Source of the DNA: UBA10365 sp041441915 | Lineage (GTDB): Bacteria; Pseudomonadota; Alphaproteobacteria; Rhodobacterales; Rhodobacteraceae | NCBI GenBank assembly: GCA_041441915.1 | Contig: JASDRS010000006.1 | Span: 62,001-126,000 of the forward strand | Length of the DNA: 64,000 bases | Direction: 5' to 3' | Shown here: piece by piece, positions 26,841-36,676 of the stretch | Layout: every line of letters starts with the position of its first letter | Numbering within the stretch: position 1 is the first letter of the stretch | Program-made: the position numbers and the translations under genes | Notes under the pieces: generated by a model | What the model saw: the letters and a program-made list of their open reading frames with translations, nothing else | Database searches by the model: none | Told to the model about the DNA's origin: nothing

Positions 26841-27866
26841 TTAGTTACAGCCCCTAACACCAGCCATAGCACCTTCACAAGCTTGCGCTTTGGAGATGTG
26901 GCCTGCGTCGATTGCATCGTTCATATTGTCTTTTGTTACAGGAGTAGGAGACAATAAGATCGCATTCATCACAACGCCTTTTTCGCCGCCGTCAAATTTA
27001 GACGCGCCTTCGATAGCGTCCATAGCAGTGCCTGAAGCTAAGGCCGAAGCTATTTCGCCAGCTTTTTTGCCTAATTGACGCGAATCTTTCCAAACCGACA
27101 CGGTTTGCGATCCACGGGCAACACGGTTCAAAGCGGCCAAGTCACCGTCTTGACCGCCCACTGGGATAACCATACCCTGAGCCGCCAACGCAGCGATAAC
27201 GCCACCCGCCATGCCGTCGTTTTCTGCCAAAACAGCATCAACATTGTTGTCGTTCGCTGTCAGGATTTGCTCCATATTTTTCTGAGCGTTTTCTGGCTTC
27301 CATCCATCAGAGAAAGCTTCTCCAACAATTTTGATTTTACCCGATTTAACATCAGCGCCAATCACTTCCATCATGCCTTCCAGCAAGAAAGCTGCGTTTG
27401 GATCGCCTGGGTCCCCCTTGATGATTGCATAGTTGCCACCACCTTGAACGTCGGACACAGTTTTCGCAATAATAGAACCAACACCTTTGTTATCAAAGGT
27501 CAAATAAAAGGTGCGCGCGTCTTCAATCAAACGATCATATCCAATAACTGGCAGACCTTCGTTTGCTGCCATTTCAATAGCAGGCGCGATTGCGTCTTTG
27601 TCCCAGGCATTGATGATCAAGGCATCGGCACCCTGAGCGATCAGAGCTTCGATGTCTGCCAATTGTTTGGCAGAGGACGATTCAGCGTCAGCCGACACAT
27701 AAGTGTCACCATTTGCCTTAATTGCAGCAACCATAGCTGCTTCATCAATTTTCCAGCGCTCTTCTTGGAAGCTAGCCCAAGAAACACCAATTTTTTTACC
27801 CTCCGCCAAAGCAGCAGACGAAAAACCTGTAACTGCTATAACTGCAGCTAGAATTACATTACGCAT
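26841..27866 (-). CDS. xylF: D-xylose-binding periplasmic protein
   Basis: A 341-residue periplasmic sugar-binding protein. It has a clear signal peptide (residues 1-22, cut after SSAALA) and the XylF family segments WASFQEERWKIDE, INAWDKDAIAPAIEMA, DGMAGGVIAALAA and VGGQDGDLAALNRV. The ATG at 27866 follows GGGAGG; a GTG- or ATG-like start five codons earlier is less likely because it would move the ribosome site inside the gene. It is the first gene of the operon and divergent from the ROK regulator. Confidence 0.95.
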   Translation of the reverse strand: MRNVILAAVIAVTGFSSAALAEGKKIGVSWASFQEERWKIDEAAMVAAIKANGDTYVSADAESSSAKQLADIEALIAQGADALIINAWDKDAIAPAIEMAANEGLPVIGYDRLIEDARTFYLTFDNKGVGSIIAKTVSDVQGGGNYAIIKGDPGDPNAAFLLEGMMEVIGADVKSGKIKIVGEAFSDGWKPENAQKNMEQILTANDNNVDAVLAENDGMAGGVIAALAAQGMVIPVGGQDGDLAALNRVARGSQTVSVWKDSRQLGKKAGEIASALASGTAMDAIEGASKFDGGEKGVVMNAILLSPTPVTKDNMNDAIDAGHISKAQACEGAMAGVRGCN

Positions 27867-27930
27867 TTTAATCCTCCCCAAATATGCGTCTCACGAATAG
27901 TCCTACTGACGAATTCGCTAGCACATGCTG

Positions 27931-27959
27931 AAAATGCCGTTAATAATTTAAGTTGTCAA
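27931..27959 (-). promoter_or_regulatory. Candidate xylF promoter
   Basis: On the minus strand TTGACA (27954-27959) is followed after 17 bases by CATTTT (27931-27936), about 60 bases before the xylF start. The -35 is good and the -10 weak, which fits an activator- or derepression-controlled promoter. The ROK repressor from the divergent gene presumably acts within this 200-base region. Confidence 0.4.
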
Positions 27960-28070
27960 ATTAAAAAAGATATAAAACAGTGAATTTGTAAGTTTTTTGT
28001 GTCATTATTTGCACTAATGCGATAAATTGAGGTTCAAATAGACTTATTTATTTTAAAGGCTAAATAAATT

Positions 28071-29357
28071 ATGCCGCATGTTCAGGAAATACAGGAACAA
28101 AATGATAAAAATGCGAATCAATCGGGTTGTGGCCCGCTGATCCCCGCATTGGCAGAAGCTAATCGCCCACTGCGTCAGCAGATTTTTGAACGCGTACGCG
28201 CCGCAGGGCAAATTGCCCGAGTTAGGGTAGCCAAAGAATTGGGCGTGAGTCCAGCGACGGTAACAACTATTACCTCAGAATTGATCGACGCTGGCTTCAT
28301 CGAAGAGATTGCGGTTGTGCGCGAGGGTGACCATGGAAGAGGTCGCCCCTCGGTTGCGCTTGGTGTTCGTGCCGAGGCGCACTATGTGGTAGGCATAAAG
28401 CTTTCAGACCGCGAACATACGGCAGTATTGATTGATTTTGCAGGCAATCGCATTGCTGACGATGCGGTTCCACGCAAACCCGGAAAAATGGCACTTCCAG
28501 ACCTGCTAGATGCGGCGGAGCAGTTACTTGATCGCGTCTGTGCGAAGGCCAAGATTGACAAAAATTTACTCTCTTCAATAGGGCTTGGAGTGCCTGGATT
28601 TGTTGATTGCGCGCAGGGACAGGTTTTGTGGTCGCCAGTTTTGATTGACCAAAACGTTCCCTTGGCCGAGGCGGCCACGCTGCGTTTTGGCATTGCTGTG
28701 CAAATCGATAACGACGCTAATTTGGTCACTTTGGCAGAGCTTTGGTTTGGGGCTGGGCGTTCACTTTCCGACTTTGCCGTGGTTACAATAGAGCATGGCG
28801 TTGGGATGGGAGTTGTATTAAACCATCGTATTTATCGTGGCGCGAATGGGCTAGGCACAGAGCTAGGGCACACGAAGGTTCAGCTGGATGGGGCGCTTTG
28901 TCGCTGCGGGCAACGCGGTTGCCTTGAAGCCTATATTGCCGATTATGCTTTGGCGCGCGAAGCAACAACGGCCCTAAACTGGAGCCATAAAGAAGGCCAG
29001 TCCATCACCAATTTACTGGAAAGCCTCTATAATAATGCCAAGGCAGGCAATCCGGCCGCGCGCTCTATCTTTCGGCGTGCGGGGCGCTATTTGGCAGTTG
29101 GGCTCTCAACAGTGGTTAACATTTTTGACCCTACGCTTATTATTCTATCGGGAGAAAGAATGCGCTATGATTATCTTTACGCTAATGAAACTATGGATGA
29201 GCTAGCAAATCTTATCACCACATCCGGCCGCGGCATGCCTCATATTGAAGTTCACGCCTGGGGTGATTTACTTTGGGCGCATGGGGCCGCTGCGTTAGCG
29301 CTTTCCCAAGTCAGTGAAAGCTTCCTAATTCCCAGCCAAGACATCGCTCTGCAATGA
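28071..29357 (+). CDS. xylR: ROK-family transcriptional regulator of xylose genes
   Basis: A 428-residue regulator. A winged helix-turn-helix occupies about residues 38-85 (ARVRVAKELGVSPATVTTI, then a recognition wing). The ROK sugar-kinase-like domain follows, with the EHGVGMGVVL glucokinase signature and the zinc motif CRCGQRGCLEA near 276. It sits divergent from xylF and probably represses the xylose operon until xylose or a derivative binds. The gene name is by function and position, not by homology to the E. coli AraC-type XylR. Confidence 0.88.
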   Translation: MPHVQEIQEQNDKNANQSGCGPLIPALAEANRPLRQQIFERVRAAGQIARVRVAKELGVSPATVTTITSELIDAGFIEEIAVVREGDHGRGRPSVALGVRAEAHYVVGIKLSDREHTAVLIDFAGNRIADDAVPRKPGKMALPDLLDAAEQLLDRVCAKAKIDKNLLSSIGLGVPGFVDCAQGQVLWSPVLIDQNVPLAEAATLRFGIAVQIDNDANLVTLAELWFGAGRSLSDFAVVTIEHGVGMGVVLNHRIYRGANGLGTELGHTKVQLDGALCRCGQRGCLEAYIADYALAREATTALNWSHKEGQSITNLLESLYNNAKAGNPAARSIFRRAGRYLAVGLSTVVNIFDPTLIILSGERMRYDYLYANETMDELANLITTSGRGMPHIEVHAWGDLLWAHGAAALALSQVSESFLIPSQDIALQ

Positions 29358-29377
29358 GTTAGCCAAACGACTAACGA

Positions 29378-29401
29378 AAAGGGCGCCCATGGGCGCCCTT
29401 T
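29378..29401. terminator. Bidirectional terminator between xylR and tctA
   Basis: A perfect inverted repeat with arms AAAGGGCGCC and GGCGCCCTTT around CATG. T-runs occur on both sides, best on the minus strand (CCCTTTTCG). It ends the regulator transcript and the convergent transporter operon. Confidence 0.85.
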
Positions 29402-29415
29402 AATAGTCTTGAAGA

Positions 29416-30927
29416 CTAGGCCTTGGCCGTGATCAGTCTTTTGCGAACCAAATTGATTAGTGGTAGGAAGATTAAAATCAAAGCAACAATTGTAATAGGG
29501 CCCGCAATAGGCCGGGTAAAGAAGATAGATGGATCCCCTGAAGACAACAGAAGCGACTGGCGCAGTGTTGGTTCAGCAATCGGTCCCAAGACAATCGCCA
29601 AAACGGCAGGCGCTAAGGGATAATCCAATTTACGCAGCGCATAAGCTCCTAAGCCAAAGCCCAACATCAGCCAGACATCATGCATGTCTGCGGTCGCCGC
29701 ATAGCCACCCACAACAGACAAAACAAAAATCAAAGGTGCCAAAATTGTGAAGGGCATCCGCAGCATCCAAATGAACACTGGAATAAAGGCCAAGTTAATC
29801 AAAAGCGCAAAGACGTTTGACACATAGAACGACCCTATCAGGCCCCACACAAAGGCGGGCTCATCGGTAAACAAGCGCGGGCCAGGGGTCATGCCCCAAA
29901 TCACCATGCCACCAAGCAAAATAGCGGTTGTGGGCGAACCTGGAATGCCCAGTGTCAGCATCGGCAACATAGCACCCGTTGAGGCAGAGTTATTGGCCGC
30001 TTCAGGTGCCGCAACGCCGTCAATACTGCCGTTACCAAACTCTTCTGGTTTTTTGGAAACCATTTTGGTCACACCATAAGCCATCAAAGATCCGGGCGTT
30101 GCACCAGCTGCCGGTAAGATACCCACAAAAAAGCCAAGCATTGAACCAATTGCCGTACCCCGCCAGCCTTCACGTACGGCAGTTTTCGAATCATTGGTTA
30201 CAGTTTTGAACGACATTTTAGCGTCCGTTCTTGTCATTTCACCACGGGTGCTTTCAATCGTCCAGATCATTTCACCAAGGCCATAAACCCCAATCGCTAG
30301 AACCAGAAAGTTGATCCCGTGCATAAAGCCCGAGATGTCAAAGAAGACTAAGCGCGGCTCACCGGAGATTTGGTCAAAACCAACAGCAGCAAAGACCAAC
30401 CCCATACAGATAGACAAAATAGTTTTAGGAATGTCATCTCCACCGAGGCCTACAAACGTGGCAAATGCCAAGAGCATCAGGGCAAAAATCTCGGGCGGCC
30501 CGAAGCTTAGAGCTACATGTGCCAACAGAGGCGCAAATCCCGTGAACAAAACATTCGAAACCGTCCCCCCCACGAAAGAAGCAAGTGCGGCGGTCACTAA
30601 AGCCACGCCAGCCTTGCCCTTAAGCGCTAATGGCCGGCCATCAAAAGTTGTGGCCACTGCAGTAGAAGCGCCCGGAATACCCAGTGTGATCGACGAAATC
30701 GCTCCGCCGTACATAGCCCCATAGTAGATCGCCGCCAAAAAGATAATGGCCGAGCTGGGCGGAACAAGAAAGGTAACTGGCAGCAAAATCGCAACCCCAT
30801 TAACCGAACCCAAGCCCGGCATAGCGCCGATAAAGAGCCCCAATGTCACGCCGATAAGAATTAGTCCGATATTTACAGGCTGCAGTGACAACCAAATGCC
30901 ATCGCTCAGGTGCCCAAGAATTTCCAT
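29416..30927 (-). CDS. tctA: TTT transporter large membrane subunit (TctA family)
   Basis: A 503-residue membrane protein with about twelve hydrophobic segments, typical of the TctA subunit of tripartite tricarboxylate transporters. It shows the two family repeats GAMPGLGSVNGVA with TLGIPGAST, and GILPAAGATPGS with TLGIPGSPTTA. Together with the 12-13-helix small subunit and a periplasmic binding protein it imports an organic anion using an ion gradient. It is last in the tctC-B-A order. The nearby oxalate genes make oxalate or a related small acid the likely substrate, but this is inference. Confidence 0.93.
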   Translation of the reverse strand: MEILGHLSDGIWLSLQPVNIGLILIGVTLGLFIGAMPGLGSVNGVAILLPVTFLVPPSSAIIFLAAIYYGAMYGGAISSITLGIPGASTAVATTFDGRPLALKGKAGVALVTAALASFVGGTVSNVLFTGFAPLLAHVALSFGPPEIFALMLLAFATFVGLGGDDIPKTILSICMGLVFAAVGFDQISGEPRLVFFDISGFMHGINFLVLAIGVYGLGEMIWTIESTRGEMTRTDAKMSFKTVTNDSKTAVREGWRGTAIGSMLGFFVGILPAAGATPGSLMAYGVTKMVSKKPEEFGNGSIDGVAAPEAANNSASTGAMLPMLTLGIPGSPTTAILLGGMVIWGMTPGPRLFTDEPAFVWGLIGSFYVSNVFALLINLAFIPVFIWMLRMPFTILAPLIFVLSVVGGYAATADMHDVWLMLGFGLGAYALRKLDYPLAPAVLAIVLGPIAEPTLRQSLLLSSGDPSIFFTRPIAGPITIVALILIFLPLINLVRKRLITAKA

Positions 30928-30962
30928 TTTATAAACCTCCTATTTCGGGTTGGGTCGCCTGA

Positions 30963-31466
30963 TCAGTAAATGATCGTGTTTAAAAAATTGTAGAAGGGTT
31001 CGGTAAATTTCATGCCCTTAGGCAGGGTTATTCGCATCGCGGCCTCAAAGAATATGAAAAATATGATGGGCAGGCCTACTGAGAGGATAATAGTCAATCC
31101 CCAGCCATGCTTTCCAAGATAGCGGACATAGTAGATCAAAAAGACCGCCATCGCACCGTACATTGAAATAATATTTATAAGGCTTATAAAAATCAGCAAG
31201 CCAATGCTGACTTTGAACAATGACTTCTTTGCAAAATCATCTAAAAATGGCTCGGTCGATCGTGAAGGGACGGTGGCTTTTTTAAGCCAGTTGATCATGA
31301 TCACGATACATGAAATCAGCATGATTGCCGCAAGCCAAAACGGCCAGGCGCCGCCGCCTGGGCCTTCGTCGGGAAGGTAACCTATTTCAAGCTCAGCACT
31401 TTTCACCATCAAGTAGATGGAGAGAAGGGCCAAAATGGCCGCTGTAATTAATTCTGCAAGCCGCAT
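30963..31466 (-). CDS. tctB: TTT transporter small membrane subunit (TctB family)
   Basis: A 167-residue protein with four hydrophobic segments and the family feature GGAWPFWLA near residue 40. GGGAGG precedes its ATG. Position between tctC and tctA, 31 and 35 bases from each, supports the assignment. It is the poorly conserved partner that completes the membrane part of the transporter. Confidence 0.88.
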   Translation of the reverse strand: MRLAELITAAILALLSIYLMVKSAELEIGYLPDEGPGGGAWPFWLAAIMLISCIVIMINWLKKATVPSRSTEPFLDDFAKKSLFKVSIGLLIFISLINIISMYGAMAVFLIYYVRYLGKHGWGLTIILSVGLPIIFFIFFEAAMRITLPKGMKFTEPFYNFLNTIIY

Positions 31467-31497
31467 TTGGCCCTCCCAAAGTTTGTTAAGTAAAGGG

Positions 31498-32478
31498 TTA
31501 TTCGCCCATTTTAGCTAAGAGTTCTTTGTGGTTCTCAACCTGCGTGGCCCAATAAGCTCTTTGGTCGGAGGCATCGAGCCAAAGAGGTGAAAGGCTTTCA
31601 GACTGCATATAGTCCTGCCACTCTTGAGTGTCGTAGATCGTTTTGAACAGGTCTTGGTAAAAAGCCGCAGCACCATCTGACATACCTGGCGCACCGACAA
31701 CGGCACGTTGGTTGTAATAGCTGAAGTCTTTGCCTTTTTCTTTCATCGTCGGAACGTCTGGGAAGTTAGCCATACGCTCGTCCGAGAATTGTAGCAAAGG
31801 CACAACATCACCCGAAGCATAGAAGCCTTTGGTTTCTGATGGGTTATTAACAGTAGCCATTATTTGTTGTCCGGCCAGGTCTTTGGCAACAGCGCCACCG
31901 CCCGAGTAAGGGATATATTTAATTTTTACGCCGAAGTTTTGCTCAAGGTATGTGATAACAAGACTATCTTCTGCGCCCTTACCGGTGCCGCCCATGACAT
32001 ACTCGCCATCTGCCGCTTTAACGGTATCGAGCCACTGTTCAAAGCTAGTGATGCCACTGTCTTTGTGAACCCAGAGAACAAACGGATCCACACCCATCAT
32101 CGCAACTGGCGTGAAGGTTTGGATATCAATCCCTAGTTTTGTTTGACGTAGAGGCGTGGTGAAAAACGAGTTCAGTGTAACCAAAATCGTGTGATCAGGG
32201 TCGCTGGCTGTATTTAAACGAACCAACGCCTCTGCGCCCGAACCACCGCCTTTATTATTTGGCACTAGTGGGCGCGATGATAGATCTTTCTTTTCGGTAA
32301 CTGATTGAAGAAAGCGTGCAATTTGGTCAGCACCACCGCCTGCGCCAGCCATGATGACGAAATCTACAGGCTTAGTAGGCTCCCAAGCATGGGCTCCTGC
32401 TACAGCTGCACTGGCAAACATGCCCGAAAGTGCGGTTGCGCCGATTAGCCCGATGAGTAGTCTTTTCGTGGAATTCAT
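31498..32478 (-). CDS. tctC: TTT transporter binding protein (TctC/Bug family)
   Basis: A 326-residue periplasmic binding protein with a signal peptide (residues 1-28, ending AAVAGAHA). It contains the Bug-family motifs WEPTKPVDFVIMAGAGGGAD, VPNNKGGGSG and the later YIPYSGGGAVAKDLAGQQI. Bug proteins hold carboxylates with two beta-strand loops. GGGAGG precedes the ATG. It is separated from the upstream oxalate genes by 211 bases, so it may have its own promoter. The ligand is probably a small dicarboxylate. Confidence 0.92.
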   Translation of the reverse strand: MNSTKRLLIGLIGATALSGMFASAAVAGAHAWEPTKPVDFVIMAGAGGGADQIARFLQSVTEKKDLSSRPLVPNNKGGGSGAEALVRLNTASDPDHTILVTLNSFFTTPLRQTKLGIDIQTFTPVAMMGVDPFVLWVHKDSGITSFEQWLDTVKAADGEYVMGGTGKGAEDSLVITYLEQNFGVKIKYIPYSGGGAVAKDLAGQQIMATVNNPSETKGFYASGDVVPLLQFSDERMANFPDVPTMKEKGKDFSYYNQRAVVGAPGMSDGAAAFYQDLFKTIYDTQEWQDYMQSESLSPLWLDASDQRAYWATQVENHKELLAKMGE

Positions 32479-32689
32479 CTTATCCTCCCTTGGATTTCAT
32501 GAGTAGTATTCGTTCGATAGTTTAGCTTCCGTCACCTCGTGTGAGGCTAGGTGTAAAAAACCTCTAAGAAACAATAGTTCAAGCCTTACGTATCTTTTTA
32601 CTACGCTTATTGTTTTATACTTTATTTGAATTATTGTAGTTTTATAGGCCTTCACTTATCATTTTTTCCTTTCCTTGTTATGGTCTGGG

Positions 32690-33607
32690 TTAGTCGCCCA
32701 AACTGTCGCCAACTTTTAGCCCTGCAGTTTGAGCCCACTCGGCGGCTGGCAGTTTTGCCCCGCCTTGCAACTTAACGCGCTTGACCAAAATACGTCCGCC
32801 GACCGATTGCACCACAAACCCTTCGTCTGAAATACTCATAATTCGGCCCGCAATGCCATCACCCACAACGAGGCGCGCATCAAAGATATTAAGCGTTTCA
32901 CCACTCTTCGTCGTCCAAGAGCCCGGCGCGGGGTTGGAGCCGCGGATAAGATTGTATACTTGCTCTGCAGGTTTGAACCAATCGATCTTTGCATGGCGGG
33001 CGGTGCAACGGCGCTCGTACGTGGCCAAGGCCTCGTCTTGTATGGTTCGCGGCGGATTTCCCGCGCGAAACAGATCACACACCGTCAAAACTGAATTTAC
33101 CGCATGAGGATAGATGTTTTTGAAGTAAAGTTCGATCACCGTGTCGTCTGGGGCAATGGCGCACTCCCATTGCAGCAAAATCTCACCTTCGTCCAAGCCA
33201 TCCGTCGGATAGAACCACGAATATCCAGATGTAGTCGACCCCATGATAATAGGCCAGTTTACTGCAGAGGGTCCGCGGTGTAGAGGCAAAAGCGAGGGAT
33301 GAAAACAAATCGATCCCAGTCTTGGCGCATTGCGCGCTGCTTCTGGTACAAACACATTCACATAAGCCATCACCATCAAATCCGCGTCAAAGGCTGCTAA
33401 GGTATCGATGTTGACCTGATCTTTAAAATGCGCCGGTTGCAAAACGGGCAGACCATTATCTAATGCAAAGAGCTTGATCAGATCTTGTGGCTTGCCTTCT
33501 TTGTCGGGCTCACAATAAACGGCCACTACTTGGTCGGTACCGGCCTGAAGCAGCTTTTCTAAAGCGTCTTTACCAAAAGCCTGTTGACCCATCACAATGA
33601 GGCGCAT
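32690..33607 (-). CDS. Stand-alone formyltransferase/10-formyl-THF-hydrolase-like protein
   Basis: A 305-residue protein with the formyltransferase fold. The active-site segment FHPSLLPLHRGPSAVNW near residue 105, then DGLDEGEILLQ with the catalytic Asp, and PDDT, match the N-terminal hydrolase domain of 10-formyltetrahydrofolate dehydrogenase better than methionyl-tRNA formyltransferase. A C-terminal OB-like domain follows. The dehydrogenase and carrier domains of that enzyme are absent. AGGGA precedes the ATG, and the gene starts 10 bases after frc. It likely handles the formyl unit released in oxalate breakdown, for example as formyl-folate; the direct reaction is inferred. Confidence 0.8.
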   Translation of the reverse strand: MRLIVMGQQAFGKDALEKLLQAGTDQVVAVYCEPDKEGKPQDLIKLFALDNGLPVLQPAHFKDQVNIDTLAAFDADLMVMAYVNVFVPEAARNAPRLGSICFHPSLLPLHRGPSAVNWPIIMGSTTSGYSWFYPTDGLDEGEILLQWECAIAPDDTVIELYFKNIYPHAVNSVLTVCDLFRAGNPPRTIQDEALATYERRCTARHAKIDWFKPAEQVYNLIRGSNPAPGSWTTKSGETLNIFDARLVVGDGIAGRIMSISDEGFVVQSVGGRILVKRVKLQGGAKLPAAEWAQTAGLKVGDSLGD

Positions 33608-33617
33608 TTTAATATCC

Positions 33618-34892
33618 CTACTTACTTGCCAATGCGCCAGGCGCACCGACGGCGCCCGAAGCTATCACACGTTCAATGTCCGCAGCAGAAAAGCCTAACA
33701 CCTGACTTAGAATTTCTGTGGTATGTTCGCCTAACAGGGGTGAGCGCGTTACCTCAACCGCACTGTCTGACAATTTGACAGGGCAGCCTACGGAGATATA
33801 TTCGCCGCGCGCTGGATGATCGACCCGAACCAAAGTCCCCGTAGCATATAGGCCCTCGTCTTCCAAAATTTCTTTCATAGACAAAATTGGCCCCACAGGA
33901 ATATCGTGCGGGTTACAGGTATCCATCACTTCGAATTTTGTTTTTGTCATGGTCCATTTTTCGATCCGCTCGAAAATCAGGTTCAGCTTATCAAGCCGTT
34001 CACTAGGCTTGCCAAAGCCTGGGGCTGTTTTCCAATCAAGCTCTCCAATCACATCGCAGACTTTTTCCCAAATAGCGGCCTGGATGATGAAATAAGTATA
34101 GGCATTGGGGTCTTGCTCCCAGCCTTTGCAGCGCAAAATGCGGCCCGGTTGGCCACCACCTGAATCATTACCAGCGCGGGGTGTCGCTTCGCCAAAAGGA
34201 ATTCCTTCACCAAATTGCGAATATTCATTCAAAGGCCCATGGGCCAAGCGCTGTTGATCGCGCAATTTTACGCGGGCCAAGTTCAAAACAGAATCTTGCA
34301 TCGCAGCCGAAACTTTTTGCCCACGACCCGATTTTTCACGTTGGAAAAGCGCCGTAACAATGCCTAAGCAAAGATGTAACCCCGTACCGCTGTCACCAAT
34401 TTGCGCGCCCGTCACTAAGGGTGGTCCATCGCGAAAGCCGGTTGTTGATGCGGAACCACCAGCACATTGCGCTATATTTTCATAGACTTTACAATCTTCA
34501 TATTTGCCTGGACCAAAACCCTTAATCGAGGCTAGAATGATACGCGGATTGATTTCTTGAATGCGCTCCCAAGTAAAGCCCATGCGATCCAGGGCTCCAG
34601 GAGCGAAGTTTTCAACCAAAACGTCACACTCTTCGATCAGGCGTGTTAAAACCTCTTTTCCGGCGGCATTTTTGGAATCAAGTTCGATTGATCTTTTGTT
34701 GTGGTTAAGCATCGTGAAATACAGGCTGTCAGCACCCGGCACGTCAATCAATTGTTTGCGCGTGGCATCGCCTGCGCCAGGACGCTCGACTTTAAGAACA
34801 TCGGCGCCAAACCATCCCAAAATCTGGGTACAGGTCGGACCCGATTGTACGTGAGTAAAATCGAGGATTTTGACACCTTCAAGGGCTTTCAT
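33618..34892 (-). CDS. frc: Formyl-CoA:oxalate CoA-transferase
   Basis: A 424-residue class III CoA-transferase that moves CoA from formyl-CoA to oxalate. Similarity to the Oxalobacter enzyme is strong along the length: LDFTHVQSGPTCTQ, ENFAPGALDRMGF, the catalytic Asp in TGAQIGDSGTG near residue 169, and AMQDSVLNLARVKLRDQQR. The glycine-rich loop NDSGGGQPG that shields the intermediate is also present. AGGAG precedes the ATG. It lies 34 bases after oxalyl-CoA decarboxylase, the enzyme that consumes its product. Confidence 0.95.
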   Translation of the reverse strand: MKALEGVKILDFTHVQSGPTCTQILGWFGADVLKVERPGAGDATRKQLIDVPGADSLYFTMLNHNKRSIELDSKNAAGKEVLTRLIEECDVLVENFAPGALDRMGFTWERIQEINPRIILASIKGFGPGKYEDCKVYENIAQCAGGSASTTGFRDGPPLVTGAQIGDSGTGLHLCLGIVTALFQREKSGRGQKVSAAMQDSVLNLARVKLRDQQRLAHGPLNEYSQFGEGIPFGEATPRAGNDSGGGQPGRILRCKGWEQDPNAYTYFIIQAAIWEKVCDVIGELDWKTAPGFGKPSERLDKLNLIFERIEKWTMTKTKFEVMDTCNPHDIPVGPILSMKEILEDEGLYATGTLVRVDHPARGEYISVGCPVKLSDSAVEVTRSPLLGEHTTEILSQVLGFSAADIERVIASGAVGAPGALASK

Positions 34893-34926
34893 TAGTGACT
34901 CCTAAACATCGATACTAAATGCGGCA

Positions 34927-36660
34927 TTATTTCTTTTGAACAACGCTTTGTGGGTTGAGGTTACCAATCCGGCCACTTTCGGTACCCGCATTTGGGTCAA
35001 TCACGGCGTTGATAAGGGTTGGCTTACCGCTGTCCATGGCTTCATTCACAGCGCGTGTCAGGTCGTCTGGTGTCGTGGCATTTACACCCACACCACCAAA
35101 GGCTTGCATCATTATATCATATCGGGCGTCCTGAACAAAAACCGTGGTGGCCACGTCTGCAGAGCCGTTGGTGTTCACATCTGTGCCACGGTAGATGCCA
35201 TTGTTGTTAAAAACAACGATGCATACGGGCAGGTTGTAACGGCAGATCGTCTCCACCTCCATCCCAGAAAAGCCAAAGGCGCTGTCGCCCTCGATCGCCA
35301 AAACTGGCAGGCCAGTCTCGACCGCTGCGGCAATCGCGGTACCCATACCAATGCCCATGACCCCCCAAGTGCCCACGTCAAGGCGTTTTCGAGGCTTATA
35401 CATATCTATAATCGAACGCGCGAAGTCCAACGTATTGGCGCCCTCATTTACCAAAATCGCATCTGGGCGTTCTTTGATTATAGTTTTTAAGGCCCCAAGC
35501 GCGCCGTGGTAATCCATGGGGGTGTTGTTATTACGCAATTTGGAAGCCATTTTTCCAACATTGGTTTGAACCTTTTCTTGCAAAGCGGCTGTCCATTCAG
35601 TAGGGGGCTCTTTCCAATCAGCACCAATGCGCGCCAGTATTGCTTCAATTACCGAACCAATATCACCCACCAAAGGTGCTGCAATTTCAATATTGCTGTC
35701 CATTTCTTTAGGTTCAATGTCGATTTGTATGAACTTCTTCGACCCCGGCGCTCCCCATTGCTTGCCTTTGCCATGCGACAAAAGCCAATTCAAACGCGCG
35801 CCAACCATCACCACAACATCAGCCTCTTGCAGCGCCATCGAGCGGGCAGCGCCGGCAGACAGGGGGTGATCATCAGGCAAAAGGCCTTTGGCCATGCTCA
35901 TCGGAAGGTAGGGGATCCCTGATTTTTCAACAAAAGCGCGAATGTCATAATCAGCTTGTGCATATGACGCACCCTTACCCAAAATGATCAACGGGCGCTT
36001 GGCACCTTTTAAGAGATCCATTGCGCGGTCAACCGCTTCTGGGGCTGGCAATTGGCGGGGAGCTGGATCAATTACTTTAACCAAAGATTTGCGGCCCTGT
36101 TCGGCATTCATCACTTGACCAAAAAGTTTGGCGGGCAGGTCAAGATAGACTCCACCTGGGCGGCCCGATACCGCGGCGCGAATTGCGCGAGCGACAGCAA
36201 TCCCAATATCCTCTGCATGCAGGACCCGATAGGCAGCTTTACACATAGTTTTAGCGATGGCCAGTTGGTCCATCTCTTCATAGTCGCCCTGCTGAAGGTC
36301 AACTATTTCACGCTCAGACGAGCCCGAGATCAGAATCATCGGCCAGCAATTAGTGGTGGCATGTGCCAAGGCTGTTAAGCCGTTTAGAAAGCCAGGGGCC
36401 GAAACAGTTAAGCAAATGCCTGGCTTTTTAGTCAAATAGCCCGCAATCGCCGCCGCATTACCAGCATTTTGTTCATGTCGAAATGAGATTACGCGCAGAC
36501 CTTCGGCCTGGGCAATACGACCGAAGTCGGTGATTGGAATGCCTGGAACACCATAAATTGTTTTCAAACCATTCAGTTTGAGTGCGTCAATGATCAGATG
36601 AAAACCATCCGTAAGTTCTTGATTGTCGCTGGCCGCTATGGCTGTGGAATGGTCGTTCAT
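34927..36660 (-). CDS. oxc: Oxalyl-CoA decarboxylase
   Basis: A 577-residue TPP-dependent enzyme that converts oxalyl-CoA to formyl-CoA and CO2. It has the family N-terminus YGVPGIPITDFGR, the conserved catalytic Glu in FRHEQNAGNAA, and the TPP/Mg motif beginning EGDSAFGFSGMEVET and ending FNNNGIYRG near residue 480. The ATG at 36660 follows GGAGGAA; the frame is open 4 codons upstream. It follows the GntR gene by 16 bases, so regulator and enzymes share a transcript. Confidence 0.95.
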   Translation of the reverse strand: MNDHSTAIAASDNQELTDGFHLIIDALKLNGLKTIYGVPGIPITDFGRIAQAEGLRVISFRHEQNAGNAAAIAGYLTKKPGICLTVSAPGFLNGLTALAHATTNCWPMILISGSSEREIVDLQQGDYEEMDQLAIAKTMCKAAYRVLHAEDIGIAVARAIRAAVSGRPGGVYLDLPAKLFGQVMNAEQGRKSLVKVIDPAPRQLPAPEAVDRAMDLLKGAKRPLIILGKGASYAQADYDIRAFVEKSGIPYLPMSMAKGLLPDDHPLSAGAARSMALQEADVVVMVGARLNWLLSHGKGKQWGAPGSKKFIQIDIEPKEMDSNIEIAAPLVGDIGSVIEAILARIGADWKEPPTEWTAALQEKVQTNVGKMASKLRNNNTPMDYHGALGALKTIIKERPDAILVNEGANTLDFARSIIDMYKPRKRLDVGTWGVMGIGMGTAIAAAVETGLPVLAIEGDSAFGFSGMEVETICRYNLPVCIVVFNNNGIYRGTDVNTNGSADVATTVFVQDARYDIMMQAFGGVGVNATTPDDLTRAVNEAMDSGKPTLINAVIDPNAGTESGRIGNLNPQSVVQKK

Positions 36661-36676
36661 ATGTTCCTCCATCGTC

